Assembly: GCA_013821985.1 (NCBI GenBank)
Contig: PNJQ01000002.1
Coordinates: forward strand, 1 to 64,000
Reading direction: 5' to 3'
Length of the DNA stretch: 64,000 nucleotides
Origin: Opitutus sp.
GTDB lineage: Bacteria; Verrucomicrobiota; Verrucomicrobiia; Opitutales; Opitutaceae
The notes under the pieces were generated by a model. The model did not search any database and was not told the origin of the DNA. It saw only the letters and a program-made list of their open reading frames with translations. Both the position numbers and the translations under genes were made by a program. Positions 50,399 to 58,321 of the stretch are shown piece by piece. Every line of letters starts with the position of its first letter. Position 1 is the first letter of the stretch.

Positions 50399-51415
50399 AT
50401 GGACAAAATACCAGCCAAATCTATACTCGTCACCGGTGGCACCGGTTCCTTTGGCAAAGCCTTCGTCAGGTCAATCCTAACCGACCACCGAGAAGTGGAG
50501 CGTATTGTCGTGTATTCTCGCGACGAACTTAAGCAGTTCGAAATGGCGCAGGATTTCCCGCAGTCGAAATATCCGCAGATGAGGTATTTTATCGGCGACG
50601 TGCGCGACGGTTCCCGTTTGCGCCGGGCCTGCGAAGGCGTGGATACCATCATTCACGCCGCTGCCCTGAAGCAGGTGCCTGCCGCGGAGTATAACCCCAT
50701 GGAGTGCATTCTTACCAACATCCATGGCGCGGAAAATGTCATCAACGCCGCCCTCGACTCGAATATCCATAATGTAGTGGCGCTATCCACGGACAAGGCG
50801 GCTGCGCCGATCAATCTATACGGTGCAACCAAGCTTTGTTCAGACAAACTTTTCGTAGCGGCAAATAACATCAAGGGCGCGCGGTCACTACGTTTGTCGG
50901 TGGTCCGCTACGGAAACGTCATGGGTTCGCGCGGCTCCGTGATTCCCTTCTTCCTGAAGAAGCGCAGGGAGGGCGTGCTGCCCATCACGGATGCAAAGAT
51001 GACCCGCTTCAACATTTCCCTGCATGAAGGCGTGGGCATGGTCCTGCACGCCCTGCGAGTCTCCATGGGCGGCGAGATTTTCGTGCCGAAGATCCCTTCC
51101 TACCGGATCACGGATGTAGCGACGGCCATCGCGCCAGAATGTCGGCAGGAAATTGTCGGAGTTCGGCCAGGTGAAAAGATTCATGAGGAAATGATCACGT
51201 CCTCGGACTCCTTCACGACGGTGGACCTAGGTGCCTATTACGCCATTCTCCCGCAGACTCACCGCTACACGACGGAAGATTACTGCAAGATGACCGGAGC
51301 CAAGCCGGTCCCGCAGGGATTCACCTATAATTCGGGCACCAATACCGACTGGCTCACAGCGGAGCAGATCCGAGAGTTGATCCGCGTGCACGTCGATTCC
51401 TCCTTCAAGGCCTGA
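50399..51415 (+). CDS. pseB: UDP-N-acetylglucosamine 4,6-dehydratase (inverting), PseB-like
   Basis: PseB makes UDP-2-acetamido-2,6-dideoxy-L-arabino-hexos-4-ulose, the first intermediate of pseudaminic-acid-type sugars. The 338-residue SDR has KSILVTGGTGSFGKAFVRSI, the polar RDELKQFEMAQDF, VVALSTDKAAAPINLYGATK with the Tyr-Lys pair near 141-145, KLFVAANNIKG and VRYGNVMGSRGSVIPFF. These are typical of the inverting PseB/FlaA1 group; WbjB/CapE enzymes of L-FucNAc routes are close relatives. It is the first of six genes that run closely in one direction and resemble a nonulosonic acid operon. No PseC follows. Confidence 0.92.
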   Translation: MDKIPAKSILVTGGTGSFGKAFVRSILTDHREVERIVVYSRDELKQFEMAQDFPQSKYPQMRYFIGDVRDGSRLRRACEGVDTIIHAAALKQVPAAEYNPMECILTNIHGAENVINAALDSNIHNVVALSTDKAAAPINLYGATKLCSDKLFVAANNIKGARSLRLSVVRYGNVMGSRGSVIPFFLKKRREGVLPITDAKMTRFNISLHEGVGMVLHALRVSMGGEIFVPKIPSYRITDVATAIAPECRQEIVGVRPGEKIHEEMITSSDSFTTVDLGAYYAILPQTHRYTTEDYCKMTGAKPVPQGFTYNSGTNTDWLTAEQIRELIRVHVDSSFKA

Positions 51416-51420
51416 GTGCG

Positions 51421-52302
51421 ATGTCCGAAGTAGTAATACTCGGCGCTCGCTCGTGGATTGGCTTCCGCCTGACGGAAGCATTTGCCCGGGCGCGGCCGGA
51501 ATGGCGCGTGCTGGGCACGTCGGCCGTGGCGCCAGCCGTATTCCCCTCAGGGGTTCCGGCTTTGCCGACTCTGGTTGCGGCCAGAACCACCGCTGAAATC
51601 TCCGCGCTGGTGCGTGCGCAGAGACCGCGGGTAGTGATTAACTTGCTGCGGGGAGAGGATGAGAATGACCGGTCCATCCATCTCGCGGTGGCCCGAGCCT
51701 GTTCCGAGGCTGGCTGCCGCTATCTCTATGCCTCCTCCGTGCTGGCGCTGGACGGCTACACGTTGGGCGGTCCGCTTGCCGAGGATCTCCCGGCTCGGAG
51801 CGTAACACCTTACGGGCAGTTCAAAGGTAGCTGCGAAGCGGTCTTGTTGGAGGAGTTCACTCGCGGCGATTGGCAGATTCTGCGCTTCGCCTCAATCCAA
51901 GGGTGGTCGCCATGGAAGCCATCGCGCAACGAGGCGTTTCTCCGTAAAATCGTGGCGGGAACGCCAGTGGTGGTTGATGTCGGCGTCAGGCAAAATCGCC
52001 TGCAGGACACGGTGTTCGCGGCTGCCGTCGTCGACGTGGCGTTGTGCGCCGAGTGCCAAGGAGTGTTTCACTTTGGCGCCGACGATTTTAGCGACGAGGT
52101 TGATTTTCTTCGAGCGGTGGCCTGGGCTTTCGGATTGGACGGAGCGCTGGTTCGGCCCGGGGTGCGCCGCGAAGTGAATTTATCCGTCTCGTGCGAACGC
52201 CTCCACGCTGTCACGGGCAACCGCTGGCGCCGCCTGGAGGCCGAAACGCTGACGGGCCTGCGAACGGAGCCGGGTTTGATCGCCTGCCTAGCGAGCCGTT
52301 GA
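51421..52302 (+). CDS. RmlD-like short-chain reductase, candidate 4-keto-sugar reductase
   Basis: The 293-residue extended SDR is 6 bp after pseB. It has EVVILGARSWIGFRLTEAF, with Ser replacing the middle Gly of the GxxGxxG nucleotide motif, VVINLLRGEDENDRSIHLAV, LYASSVLALDG with the Ser and VTPYGQFKGSCEAVL with the catalytic Tyr-Lys. RmlD-like reductases reduce 4-keto nucleotide sugars, as WbjC/CapF do after WbjB/CapE. PseB makes just such a 4-keto sugar. The usual partner PseC, an aminotransferase, is not seen. Substrate assignment is inference. Confidence 0.75.
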   Translation: MSEVVILGARSWIGFRLTEAFARARPEWRVLGTSAVAPAVFPSGVPALPTLVAARTTAEISALVRAQRPRVVINLLRGEDENDRSIHLAVARACSEAGCRYLYASSVLALDGYTLGGPLAEDLPARSVTPYGQFKGSCEAVLLEEFTRGDWQILRFASIQGWSPWKPSRNEAFLRKIVAGTPVVVDVGVRQNRLQDTVFAAAVVDVALCAECQGVFHFGADDFSDEVDFLRAVAWAFGLDGALVRPGVRREVNLSVSCERLHAVTGNRWRRLEAETLTGLRTEPGLIACLASR

Positions 52303-52338
52303 AACTCTCGTTTCTCCCTGAAACGTGCCATCCCTGTC

Positions 52339-53520
52339 ATGAGCGACATCACCATCCAAGGACGTAAAGTTGGACCGGATAGCCCGGTCTATTTCATCGC
52401 GGACGTGGCCTCGAACCACTGCGGCTCCCTCACCAAGGCCAAGGAACTTGTGCACGCCTGCGCGGAGTCGCGGGTGGACGCGGTGAAGATGCAAAACTTC
52501 GAGGCTGAAACCATAGTGTCCGACTACGGTTTCAAGAATCTGGCCGGACTTAAGACGCACCAGTCAGGCTGGAAGCAATCTGTTTTCGATTCCTACAAGG
52601 CTGCGTCGATTCCCCTAGAATGGACGATGGAGCTCAAGGAGCTCTGCGATCGGCTTGGGCTGCATTACATGACGTCACCATATTCGGTGGAGTTGGTCAG
52701 GGCCGTGGCGCCGCACGTATGTGCCTTGAAGCTTGGTTCGGGCGACCTGACCTGGCACGAGGAAATCGAGGCGATGTGCGCTTCCGGCAAGCCGGTGCTG
52801 ATCGCGACGGGCGCCTCAACCATGGCGGAAGTAGAGGGCGCCATGGCGGCCGCGTTACGCCACACGGCTCAAGTGCTCCTCATGCAGTGCAATACCGAAT
52901 ACACTGCCCGGGTTGGTGAAACCCGCGAGCAGCGGTTGGATCGATTCCGCCACATCAACCTCCGGGTGATCGAAACATATGCCAGCCGCTGGCCGGGCGT
53001 GCCCATTGGCCTGTCCGACCACACGCACGGAGAGATGACTGTGCTGGGCGCGGTCGGCCTGTTCGGCTGTTGCGCCGTGGAAAAACATTTCACCTTCGAC
53101 AACACCATCGAGGGTCAGGACCACGGTTTCTCCATGACGCCGGCTTCCTGGAAGCGAATGGTCGAACGCACTGAGAAATTACAAGAAACGCTCGCGGCCA
53201 GCAAGGCGGTGACATTTGCCGATCGCCTTAAGGTTACCCGCACCCAGGTGGATGATCCTGAAGGACTTGAGCTGGCGGTGGGCGATGGGGTTAAGCGCAT
53301 CGAGGACAACGAGGCTGGGACGGTCATTGTGCAGCGCCGCGCGGTTCGCGCTCGCCAAGAACTGCCGGCCGGTCATCGGGTCGCTCTGGAAGACCTCATC
53401 GTTTTGCGCCCTTGCCCGCTGGGGGCACTGCCGCCTTATCGCGCCAGCGAGCTTTTGGGTCGGACGCTGGCGCGACAGGTTCGCTCTGGCGACTGCGTGC
53501 GACTGGATGATTGTGTCTGA
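52339..53520 (+). CDS. pseI: Nonulosonic acid synthase, NeuB/PseI family
   Basis: The 393-residue protein has the NeuB barrel: VYFIADVASNHCGSLTKAKE near residue 16, SRVDAVKMQNFEAETIV, LEWTMELKELCDRLGLHYMT split, LKLGSGDLTWHEEIEAM near 130, IATGASTMAEVEGAM, GLSDHTHGEMTVLGAVGLFG near 225 and CAVEKHFTFDN with the metal-binding His. The C-terminal SAF/antifreeze-like domain (ARQELPAGHRVALEDLIVLR) is present. It condenses a 6-carbon sugar with PEP to make a nonulosonic acid. The exact sugar is not readable. It is in the pse-like operon. Confidence 0.9.
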   Translation: MSDITIQGRKVGPDSPVYFIADVASNHCGSLTKAKELVHACAESRVDAVKMQNFEAETIVSDYGFKNLAGLKTHQSGWKQSVFDSYKAASIPLEWTMELKELCDRLGLHYMTSPYSVELVRAVAPHVCALKLGSGDLTWHEEIEAMCASGKPVLIATGASTMAEVEGAMAAALRHTAQVLLMQCNTEYTARVGETREQRLDRFRHINLRVIETYASRWPGVPIGLSDHTHGEMTVLGAVGLFGCCAVEKHFTFDNTIEGQDHGFSMTPASWKRMVERTEKLQETLAASKAVTFADRLKVTRTQVDDPEGLELAVGDGVKRIEDNEAGTVIVQRRAVRARQELPAGHRVALEDLIVLRPCPLGALPPYRASELLGRTLARQVRSGDCVRLDDCV

Positions 53521-53529
53521 AACGCCCGC

Positions 53530-54009
53530 ATGCACACCGCCTATGACAACCCCTATGCCTCCGATCCATTGCGCGGGGCTATTTGGGAAATGTGCGTGCG
53601 GAGGGACCTAGAGGCCTTCCTGACGGCCGATTGGAATATCTGCGCGGGAGACTTTGTGGACGAGGGCTTCGTCGGCTGGAATGCGCATTTCGTATCGGAT
53701 TCAATGAAATGGACCGTCGGATTCCCGACATTAACGGCTTACCGCGAAACGTGGCTGAGTGACGCACGGGCGTTTGCCGCCAAAGTTTGGGCAGCTGACA
53801 CGAGGGAGCGCCTTTATCGTGCGCTTACCCTAGCGCGCATCGATTTCGCTTCGGATTCGATCCTAGTGCACAAACGCTTCGATGGCGCACTGTACCTGAC
53901 TGACGGAAGTGAGCAGACGCTTCGGTGGCAGAGCCTCTTTGTTTTGCGCCGCATTGGTGGTCGCTGGAAGCAGGCGGGATTTATAGGCTACTTGCCGTTT
54001 TCCAAATGA
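53530..54009 (+). CDS. SnoaL-like / NTF2-fold protein
   Basis: The 159-residue protein has no signal peptide and shows the cone-shaped NTF2-type layout: an N-terminal helix (IWEMCVRRDLEAFLTADWN), a middle with FVDEGFVGWNAHFVSDSMKW, and a C-terminal beta sheet with TLRWQSLFVLRRIGGRWKQA. Members of the fold include isomerases, hydratases and structural subunits, so function is open. It lies between the synthase gene and the pseG-like gene, its stop overlapping the latter's start (ATGA). A role in the sugar pathway is likely. Confidence 0.7.
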   Translation: MHTAYDNPYASDPLRGAIWEMCVRRDLEAFLTADWNICAGDFVDEGFVGWNAHFVSDSMKWTVGFPTLTAYRETWLSDARAFAAKVWAADTRERLYRALTLARIDFASDSILVHKRFDGALYLTDGSEQTLRWQSLFVLRRIGGRWKQAGFIGYLPFSK

Positions 54010-55085
54010 GTAGCGCTCAGACCACTTCCACCGCTGGCCTGCCCACGCTTTTATTCCGGGCGGACGCGGGGATGACGATCGGCACGGGTCACGTGATGAG
54101 GGGAATTGGCCTAGCGCAGCAATGGCAGGATTTGGGTGGTCGAGCTGTGATGCTGATGGCAACGCCGAACGAGGCTATCGCGTCCCGGTTGCAACGCGAA
54201 AAAATCTTGGTGGAAGTCATCGATGCTGCTCCAGGCACGCCGGCCGATGCCGTGGCCACGGTGCGTGCAGCACGGCGTTTTTGCGCCGATTGGATCGTTG
54301 TTGATGGTTATGCGTTCGACACGCCATGGCTCGCCCGGGTTGGGGAGGGCGGTATTCCGCTGGCTCTGTGGACGGACTATGTGCAGGCGGCGCGCTTGCC
54401 GGTTTCCCTGTTGCTCAATCAAAACCCTCATGCCAGCGAGAGCGAATTCCGCGCTGTGGCGCCCGATGCGAAGTTGTTGATCGGACTGAACTATGCCGTG
54501 CTGCGGCGGGAGTTTCGGGTCCGCGCGGATCGGCGGCGGGAGCGCAGCGCGGGAGTGCGGCAGTTGCTGGTGACGCTGGGCGGATCCGACGCGGTGAACG
54601 CCACGCGGACCGTGTTGGAGGCGCTAGCCTTGCTTGGGCCCGCCGTGCCCGCGACCACGGTTGTGGTCGGCGCGAACAATCCACGGATGGAGGAGCTGGG
54701 CTCGCTGGCCCGCAATATCCCCGGGGCTGACCTGCGGCACGACGTCAAGGACATGGGTGAATTGATCGACCGCTGCGACCTTGCGCTATCGGCGGCGGGC
54801 GCCACGTTGTGGGAATTGGCCTACCTAGGGGTGCCCGCGCTGGCCACGGTTCTCGCTGACAATCAAGTCCCCCTTGCCGCGGCGGTAGGTACCGCCGGTG
54901 CCGGGATCGACCTTGGTTGGAACCATGCGTTGAATCCGGAGCGTCTCGCGAGCTTGTTGTCCAGCGTCCTGGCGGATCGCCAGCGGGTGGCGGTCATGAG
55001 CCGAGCCGCCCTAGGGTTGGTGGACGGACGGGGAGCGGAAAGGGTTTGTGCCGCACTCGCGGCGCAAGGCGCCCGCAAAAGCTAA
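54006..55085 (+). CDS. pseG: PseG-like UDP-sugar hydrolase
   Basis: PseG releases UDP from UDP-2,4-diacetamido-2,4,6-trideoxy-L-altrose before condensation by PseI. The 359-residue product starts at the ATG at 54006 and reads PTLLFRADAGMTIGTGHVMR near residue 13 with the catalytic region GxGHVMR, LLNQNPHASESEFRAVAPDA, LVTLGGSDAVNATRTVLEAL near 180 and LALSAAGATLWELAYLGVPA near 259. These match the PseG/MurG-like GT-B fold. It may accept a modified substrate if PseC is truly absent. It overlaps the SnoaL-like gene by 4 bp. Confidence 0.9.
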   Translation: MSSAQTTSTAGLPTLLFRADAGMTIGTGHVMRGIGLAQQWQDLGGRAVMLMATPNEAIASRLQREKILVEVIDAAPGTPADAVATVRAARRFCADWIVVDGYAFDTPWLARVGEGGIPLALWTDYVQAARLPVSLLLNQNPHASESEFRAVAPDAKLLIGLNYAVLRREFRVRADRRRERSAGVRQLLVTLGGSDAVNATRTVLEALALLGPAVPATTVVVGANNPRMEELGSLARNIPGADLRHDVKDMGELIDRCDLALSAAGATLWELAYLGVPALATVLADNQVPLAAAVGTAGAGIDLGWNHALNPERLASLLSSVLADRQRVAVMSRAALGLVDGRGAERVCAALAAQGARKS

Positions 55086-55099
55086 ATCACGCCTAGTTC

Positions 55100-55759
55100 A
55101 TGCTCATTATCCTTCAAGGACGCGTCCGTTCAACCCGATTGCCCGCTAAGGGGTTCCTGCCCTTCTTTAATCAGGTGGTTTGGGAGCGAATGTGCGACAT
55201 CGCGCTGGCGGTGCGCGGCGCTGAGCAGATTGTTTTTGCGACCGGCGATGCGCCGGAAAACCAAATCGCCAAGCCCCTGGTCGAGGCGAAAGGCATCCGT
55301 TTTTTTTCAGGCAGCGAGGAAAACGCGCTCGATCGCTTTTGCCGGGTGGCCGAGACCAGCACGTCGGAATACATCGTGCGCATCACCTGCGACAACTACT
55401 TGGTTCAGCCTGAAGTCATCGAAGGGCTGTTTGCCGCCGCCCGCGAGGCGAGGGCCGACTATGGCTATGTGGCTCCGCTCTCGCATTACGCGGGTGAGGT
55501 CATCCGCCGCGAGACCCTGCTCGCGGGCTGGCGGGCGGGAAGTTATTCGGCCCTCGCGCGCGAGCATATCACGTGGGACATCCGCGAGAATGCGGCGATT
55601 TCGCGGGTGGTGCTGCCCGAGGATTACTTGGCCCTGGATCACGAGCACAGCGTCACTCTCGATACGGTCGACGATTTCGTCCGCATGAAAAAGCTGGAGC
55701 AAACCATGCCTGGTCTCCGGCCGGTGCGCTGCCTCGAGGCCGTGCGCGGCATTCGTTGA
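55100..55759 (+). CDS. pseF: Cytidylyltransferase, SpsF/PseF-like
   Basis: The 219-residue enzyme has the nucleotidyltransferase loop ILQGRVRSTRLPAKG near residue 4 (usually QARxxSTRLPGK), CDIALAVRGAEQIVFATGDA near 33, FFSGSEENALDRFCRVAE and VRITCDNYLVQPEVIEGLF near 96. EDYLALDHEHSVTLDTVDDF near 175 is the usual ending. PseF attaches CMP to the nonulosonic acid. The SpsF family includes transferases of similar sugars, so the exact nucleotide is inferred from the neighbours. It follows the pseG-like gene by 14 bp. Confidence 0.88.
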   Translation: MLIILQGRVRSTRLPAKGFLPFFNQVVWERMCDIALAVRGAEQIVFATGDAPENQIAKPLVEAKGIRFFSGSEENALDRFCRVAETSTSEYIVRITCDNYLVQPEVIEGLFAAAREARADYGYVAPLSHYAGEVIRRETLLAGWRAGSYSALAREHITWDIRENAAISRVVLPEDYLALDHEHSVTLDTVDDFVRMKKLEQTMPGLRPVRCLEAVRGIR

Positions 55760-55779
55760 GGCGTAGCCCGACCCGTTCC

Positions 55780-57414
55780 ATGTCATCGTCCGTTTCCAAC
55801 CTGGCCTTGCGACTCAAGCAGGACCTTCCTGCGACCGTCGCCCGTGTTTGCCTAGCCTTAGGGGCGAAGCCGCAATCCCTCCTGCGGGGCAAGCGGTTTG
55901 CCGAGGCGTGCCTCATCGGCTCCTTCGCCGCGTTGAAACGCTCGCCGGTGGCCGTGCCCGCCGAACCGCCGCTACGGGTCGTTTTTTTCACGATGCTCGG
56001 CAGCCATTCTTTCATGACTGGCACGGAGCTGGCCCTTGCGCGGGCCATGCGCAACCGTGGGCATGAAGTGCATGTGGTGCTTTGTGATGGGATCCTGCCT
56101 GCGTGCGAGAACCGCAACACTGGCAATGCGGACAATTGGGACCTGGTCTGCCGCAAGTGCGCCTTGCGCGGGCGCGGCATGGCAGGGGCGGCCGGCATCA
56201 CTACACACTTCTTTTCCGACTTGGTCGCGGCAGCCAGCGATGCCGAGGCCGACCGCCTGATCGAGGCGGAGGACTTCAGCTATATCGTGGAGAGCTCCCT
56301 TTATAAGTTCTTCCGGGTGGGCCGACTGGCAGGCACTGCGGAGGAGAAGGAGCAGGGGCGCCGCATCGAAGATGCCTGCCGGCTGACGGCGCGCGCCGCC
56401 ATCGCCCTCTCCCGCCTCGCGCCTGATCGCGTGCTGATGAGCCACGGCGTCTACTCTTCCTGGGCTCCGGCGCTGCAAATATTCAACCACCTGGGGATTT
56501 CCACGGCCGTTTATAACAAGGGCAAGCGCCGCAACTCCGGCGTCATCAACTGGGTCAAGGGCGCCATGGACTGGGATGTCTCCCGTGAATGGGAACGCGT
56601 GAAGGATAGGGAGCTTTCCACTGCCGAACTCGCCGCCATCCAGGATTACCTCGCGAGCCGCGTTACGCACAAGGGCGACGCCCTAAAATACAATTTCGGC
56701 GAGAAAGAGGAGCGGGAGCAAACGCTCAAGCGCTTTGACCTCGACGCTGCCAAGCCCATATTCGTGCTCTTCACGAACGTGCTCTGGGACGCGGCCAGCG
56801 CGCAGAAAGAGATCGCATTCCCGAACGCGGTGGAATGGGTCATGGAAACCATCCGCTGGTTTGCCGCCCACCCGGACAAGCAGCTGGTGGTGAAGATCCA
56901 TCCCGCCGAGGTGGTGATCGGCACGAACCAGCCGTTTGTGCGGGAAATCGAGCGGATCTTCCCGCAGTTGCCCGAAAACGTCCGAGTCATCGCGCCACAG
57001 GAAAAGGTCAACTCGTGGTCGATAACCCAGATCACCACCGCCGGCCTGGTGCACACAAGCACGCCCGGCATGGAGTTGCCGCTGGAAGGCGTGCCGTGCA
57101 TCGTGGTTTCGGGGGTGCACTATCGTGGCAAGGGCTTCACCCTGGATATCGGCTCGCGAGAAGAATACTTCCGCATGCTTGACCGGTGGGAGGACGTGGT
57201 AGTGGATCGCGAACGCTGCAAGCGTTCCGCCCTGCGTTACGCGCACCTGCTTTTTGAGCGTTACCATCTCGATTGGTCCTTCTTGATCGAGCGAGGATAC
57301 GGCCGCTACGTCGCGATCAATGCTCGCAGCGACGCGGAGCTGGCCGCTCATCCCACGGTGAAACTGGTATGCGATTCCCTAGAAAGACAAAATGATTTCC
57401 TGCGGGCGAATTAA
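55780..57414 (+). CDS. Capsule-polysaccharide-type glycosyltransferase
   Basis: This is 544 residues from the ATG at 55780. From about residue 65 it shows LRVVFFTMLGSHSFMTGTEL, and in the C-terminal half PIFVLFTNVLWDAASAQKEI, VVKIHPAEVVIGTNQPFVRE and ITTAGLVHTSTPGMELPLEG, which is the signature of KpsS/LipB- and surface-carbohydrate-synthesis GT-B transferases. Such enzymes add a Kdo or sugar to a polysaccharide chain. Its position after the pseF-like gene makes a nonulosonic acid transferase attractive, but this is not shown. It starts 20 bp after the previous stop. An extended upstream frame was rejected. Confidence 0.8.
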   Translation: MSSSVSNLALRLKQDLPATVARVCLALGAKPQSLLRGKRFAEACLIGSFAALKRSPVAVPAEPPLRVVFFTMLGSHSFMTGTELALARAMRNRGHEVHVVLCDGILPACENRNTGNADNWDLVCRKCALRGRGMAGAAGITTHFFSDLVAAASDAEADRLIEAEDFSYIVESSLYKFFRVGRLAGTAEEKEQGRRIEDACRLTARAAIALSRLAPDRVLMSHGVYSSWAPALQIFNHLGISTAVYNKGKRRNSGVINWVKGAMDWDVSREWERVKDRELSTAELAAIQDYLASRVTHKGDALKYNFGEKEEREQTLKRFDLDAAKPIFVLFTNVLWDAASAQKEIAFPNAVEWVMETIRWFAAHPDKQLVVKIHPAEVVIGTNQPFVREIERIFPQLPENVRVIAPQEKVNSWSITQITTAGLVHTSTPGMELPLEGVPCIVVSGVHYRGKGFTLDIGSREEYFRMLDRWEDVVVDRERCKRSALRYAHLLFERYHLDWSFLIERGYGRYVAINARSDAELAAHPTVKLVCDSLERQNDFLRAN

Positions 57415-57655
57415 CTGAAATGGACCAAATGGCACTGGCTGCACGACGCGGCAATACCCTGCGGAGGGGATTTTCGAAAAGCTGACGACGAAAAAACTCC
57501 ATGATCCAACTACTGAAGAAAGCCGTGCACCGGATATTCGGGAAGCAACTTCATCGGCTTTCCCTGCGAAAAATCCGGTGCAATCCATAGCCGACAGCGC
57601 TCTGGTTGCCGCTCCCGCAATCAATAACAACTTCAACTGACCGGGCTCCGTCCTG
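57415..57655. other. Gap between capsule transferase and acyltransferase genes
   Basis: No gene is supported here. Two short open frames (MDQMALAARRGNTLRRGFSK at 57420 and MIQLLKKAVHRIFGKQLHRL at 57500) resemble the start of enzymes such as FkbM-type methyltransferases, but both stop within 30 codons. They may be decayed remnants or spacer. Confidence 0.45.
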
Positions 57656-58261
57656 ATGCCCCCCATGTCCGCTTTGCCACAAAAAAAACACCAGGGCCTC
57701 CCGGTCATCGGTTCACCCTCGGGGGCTTGGGGTGCACGCGCTGCCATTTTAGGACTCTATCTTTTTAATCGGTGGTTTTCCTTCTTCCCGTTTCATGCCC
57801 CGCGACTGTGGATTATCCGGCGCATGCTGGGCAGCATAGGGAAGTTTCCGAGCATCCTCATTGGCTTGGAGGTTCGCTCGCCAAGGAATATTCATCTGGG
57901 TGACTACGTGGTACTCAATCGCGGCGTGCTGCTGGATGGCCGCGGAGGGCGGCTGAGCATTGGTAACAACGTGGACATTGCCCAGGACGTGGCGATTTGG
58001 ACCTTGGAGCACGATGTCCACGACGACTTACACCAGACCCGCGGAGCAGAGGTGCACATCGAGGACTACGCGTGGATCGGTTTCCGGGCGGTGATCATGC
58101 CAGGGGTCAAGGTCGGACGAGGCGCGGTGGTCGCTGCGGGGGCGGTGGTGACGCGTGACGTGCCCGCAAAGGCGATTGTGGGCGGGGTGCCCGCCAAGCG
58201 AATCGGCGAGCGCCGGAGCGAACTGAAATACCAGAATAACCATCGCCCTTGGTTCCAATAG
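57656..58261 (+). CDS. Hexapeptide-repeat acyltransferase
   Basis: The 201-residue protein starts with a hydrophobic segment ([19 protein letters not shown]) and then a left-handed beta helix: [89 protein letters not shown] contains the likely catalytic His. It resembles the O-acetyltransferases of polysaccharide clusters (WbbJ/NodL type), likely acting on a sugar hydroxyl. It follows a gene-poor gap and precedes the flippase. Confidence 0.88.
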   Translation: MPPMSALPQKKHQGLPVIGSPSGAWGARAAILGLYLFNRWFSFFPFHAPRLWIIRRMLGSIGKFPSILIGLEVRSPRNIHLGDYVVLNRGVLLDGRGGRLSIGNNVDIAQDVAIWTLEHDVHDDLHQTRGAEVHIEDYAWIGFRAVIMPGVKVGRGAVVAAGAVVTRDVPAKAIVGGVPAKRIGERRSELKYQNNHRPWFQ

Positions 58262-58321
58262 GGTATCGGGACTTTGGCCTCTGGTGAGGCGCTGTAGTTC
58301 GTCCCGCTAAAAATTCCCGTT

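Noticed and set aside
57420-57589. Two short frames that could begin a methyltransferase or similar enzyme
   Set aside because: Both stop within 30 codons and cannot be joined convincingly by a single frameshift.
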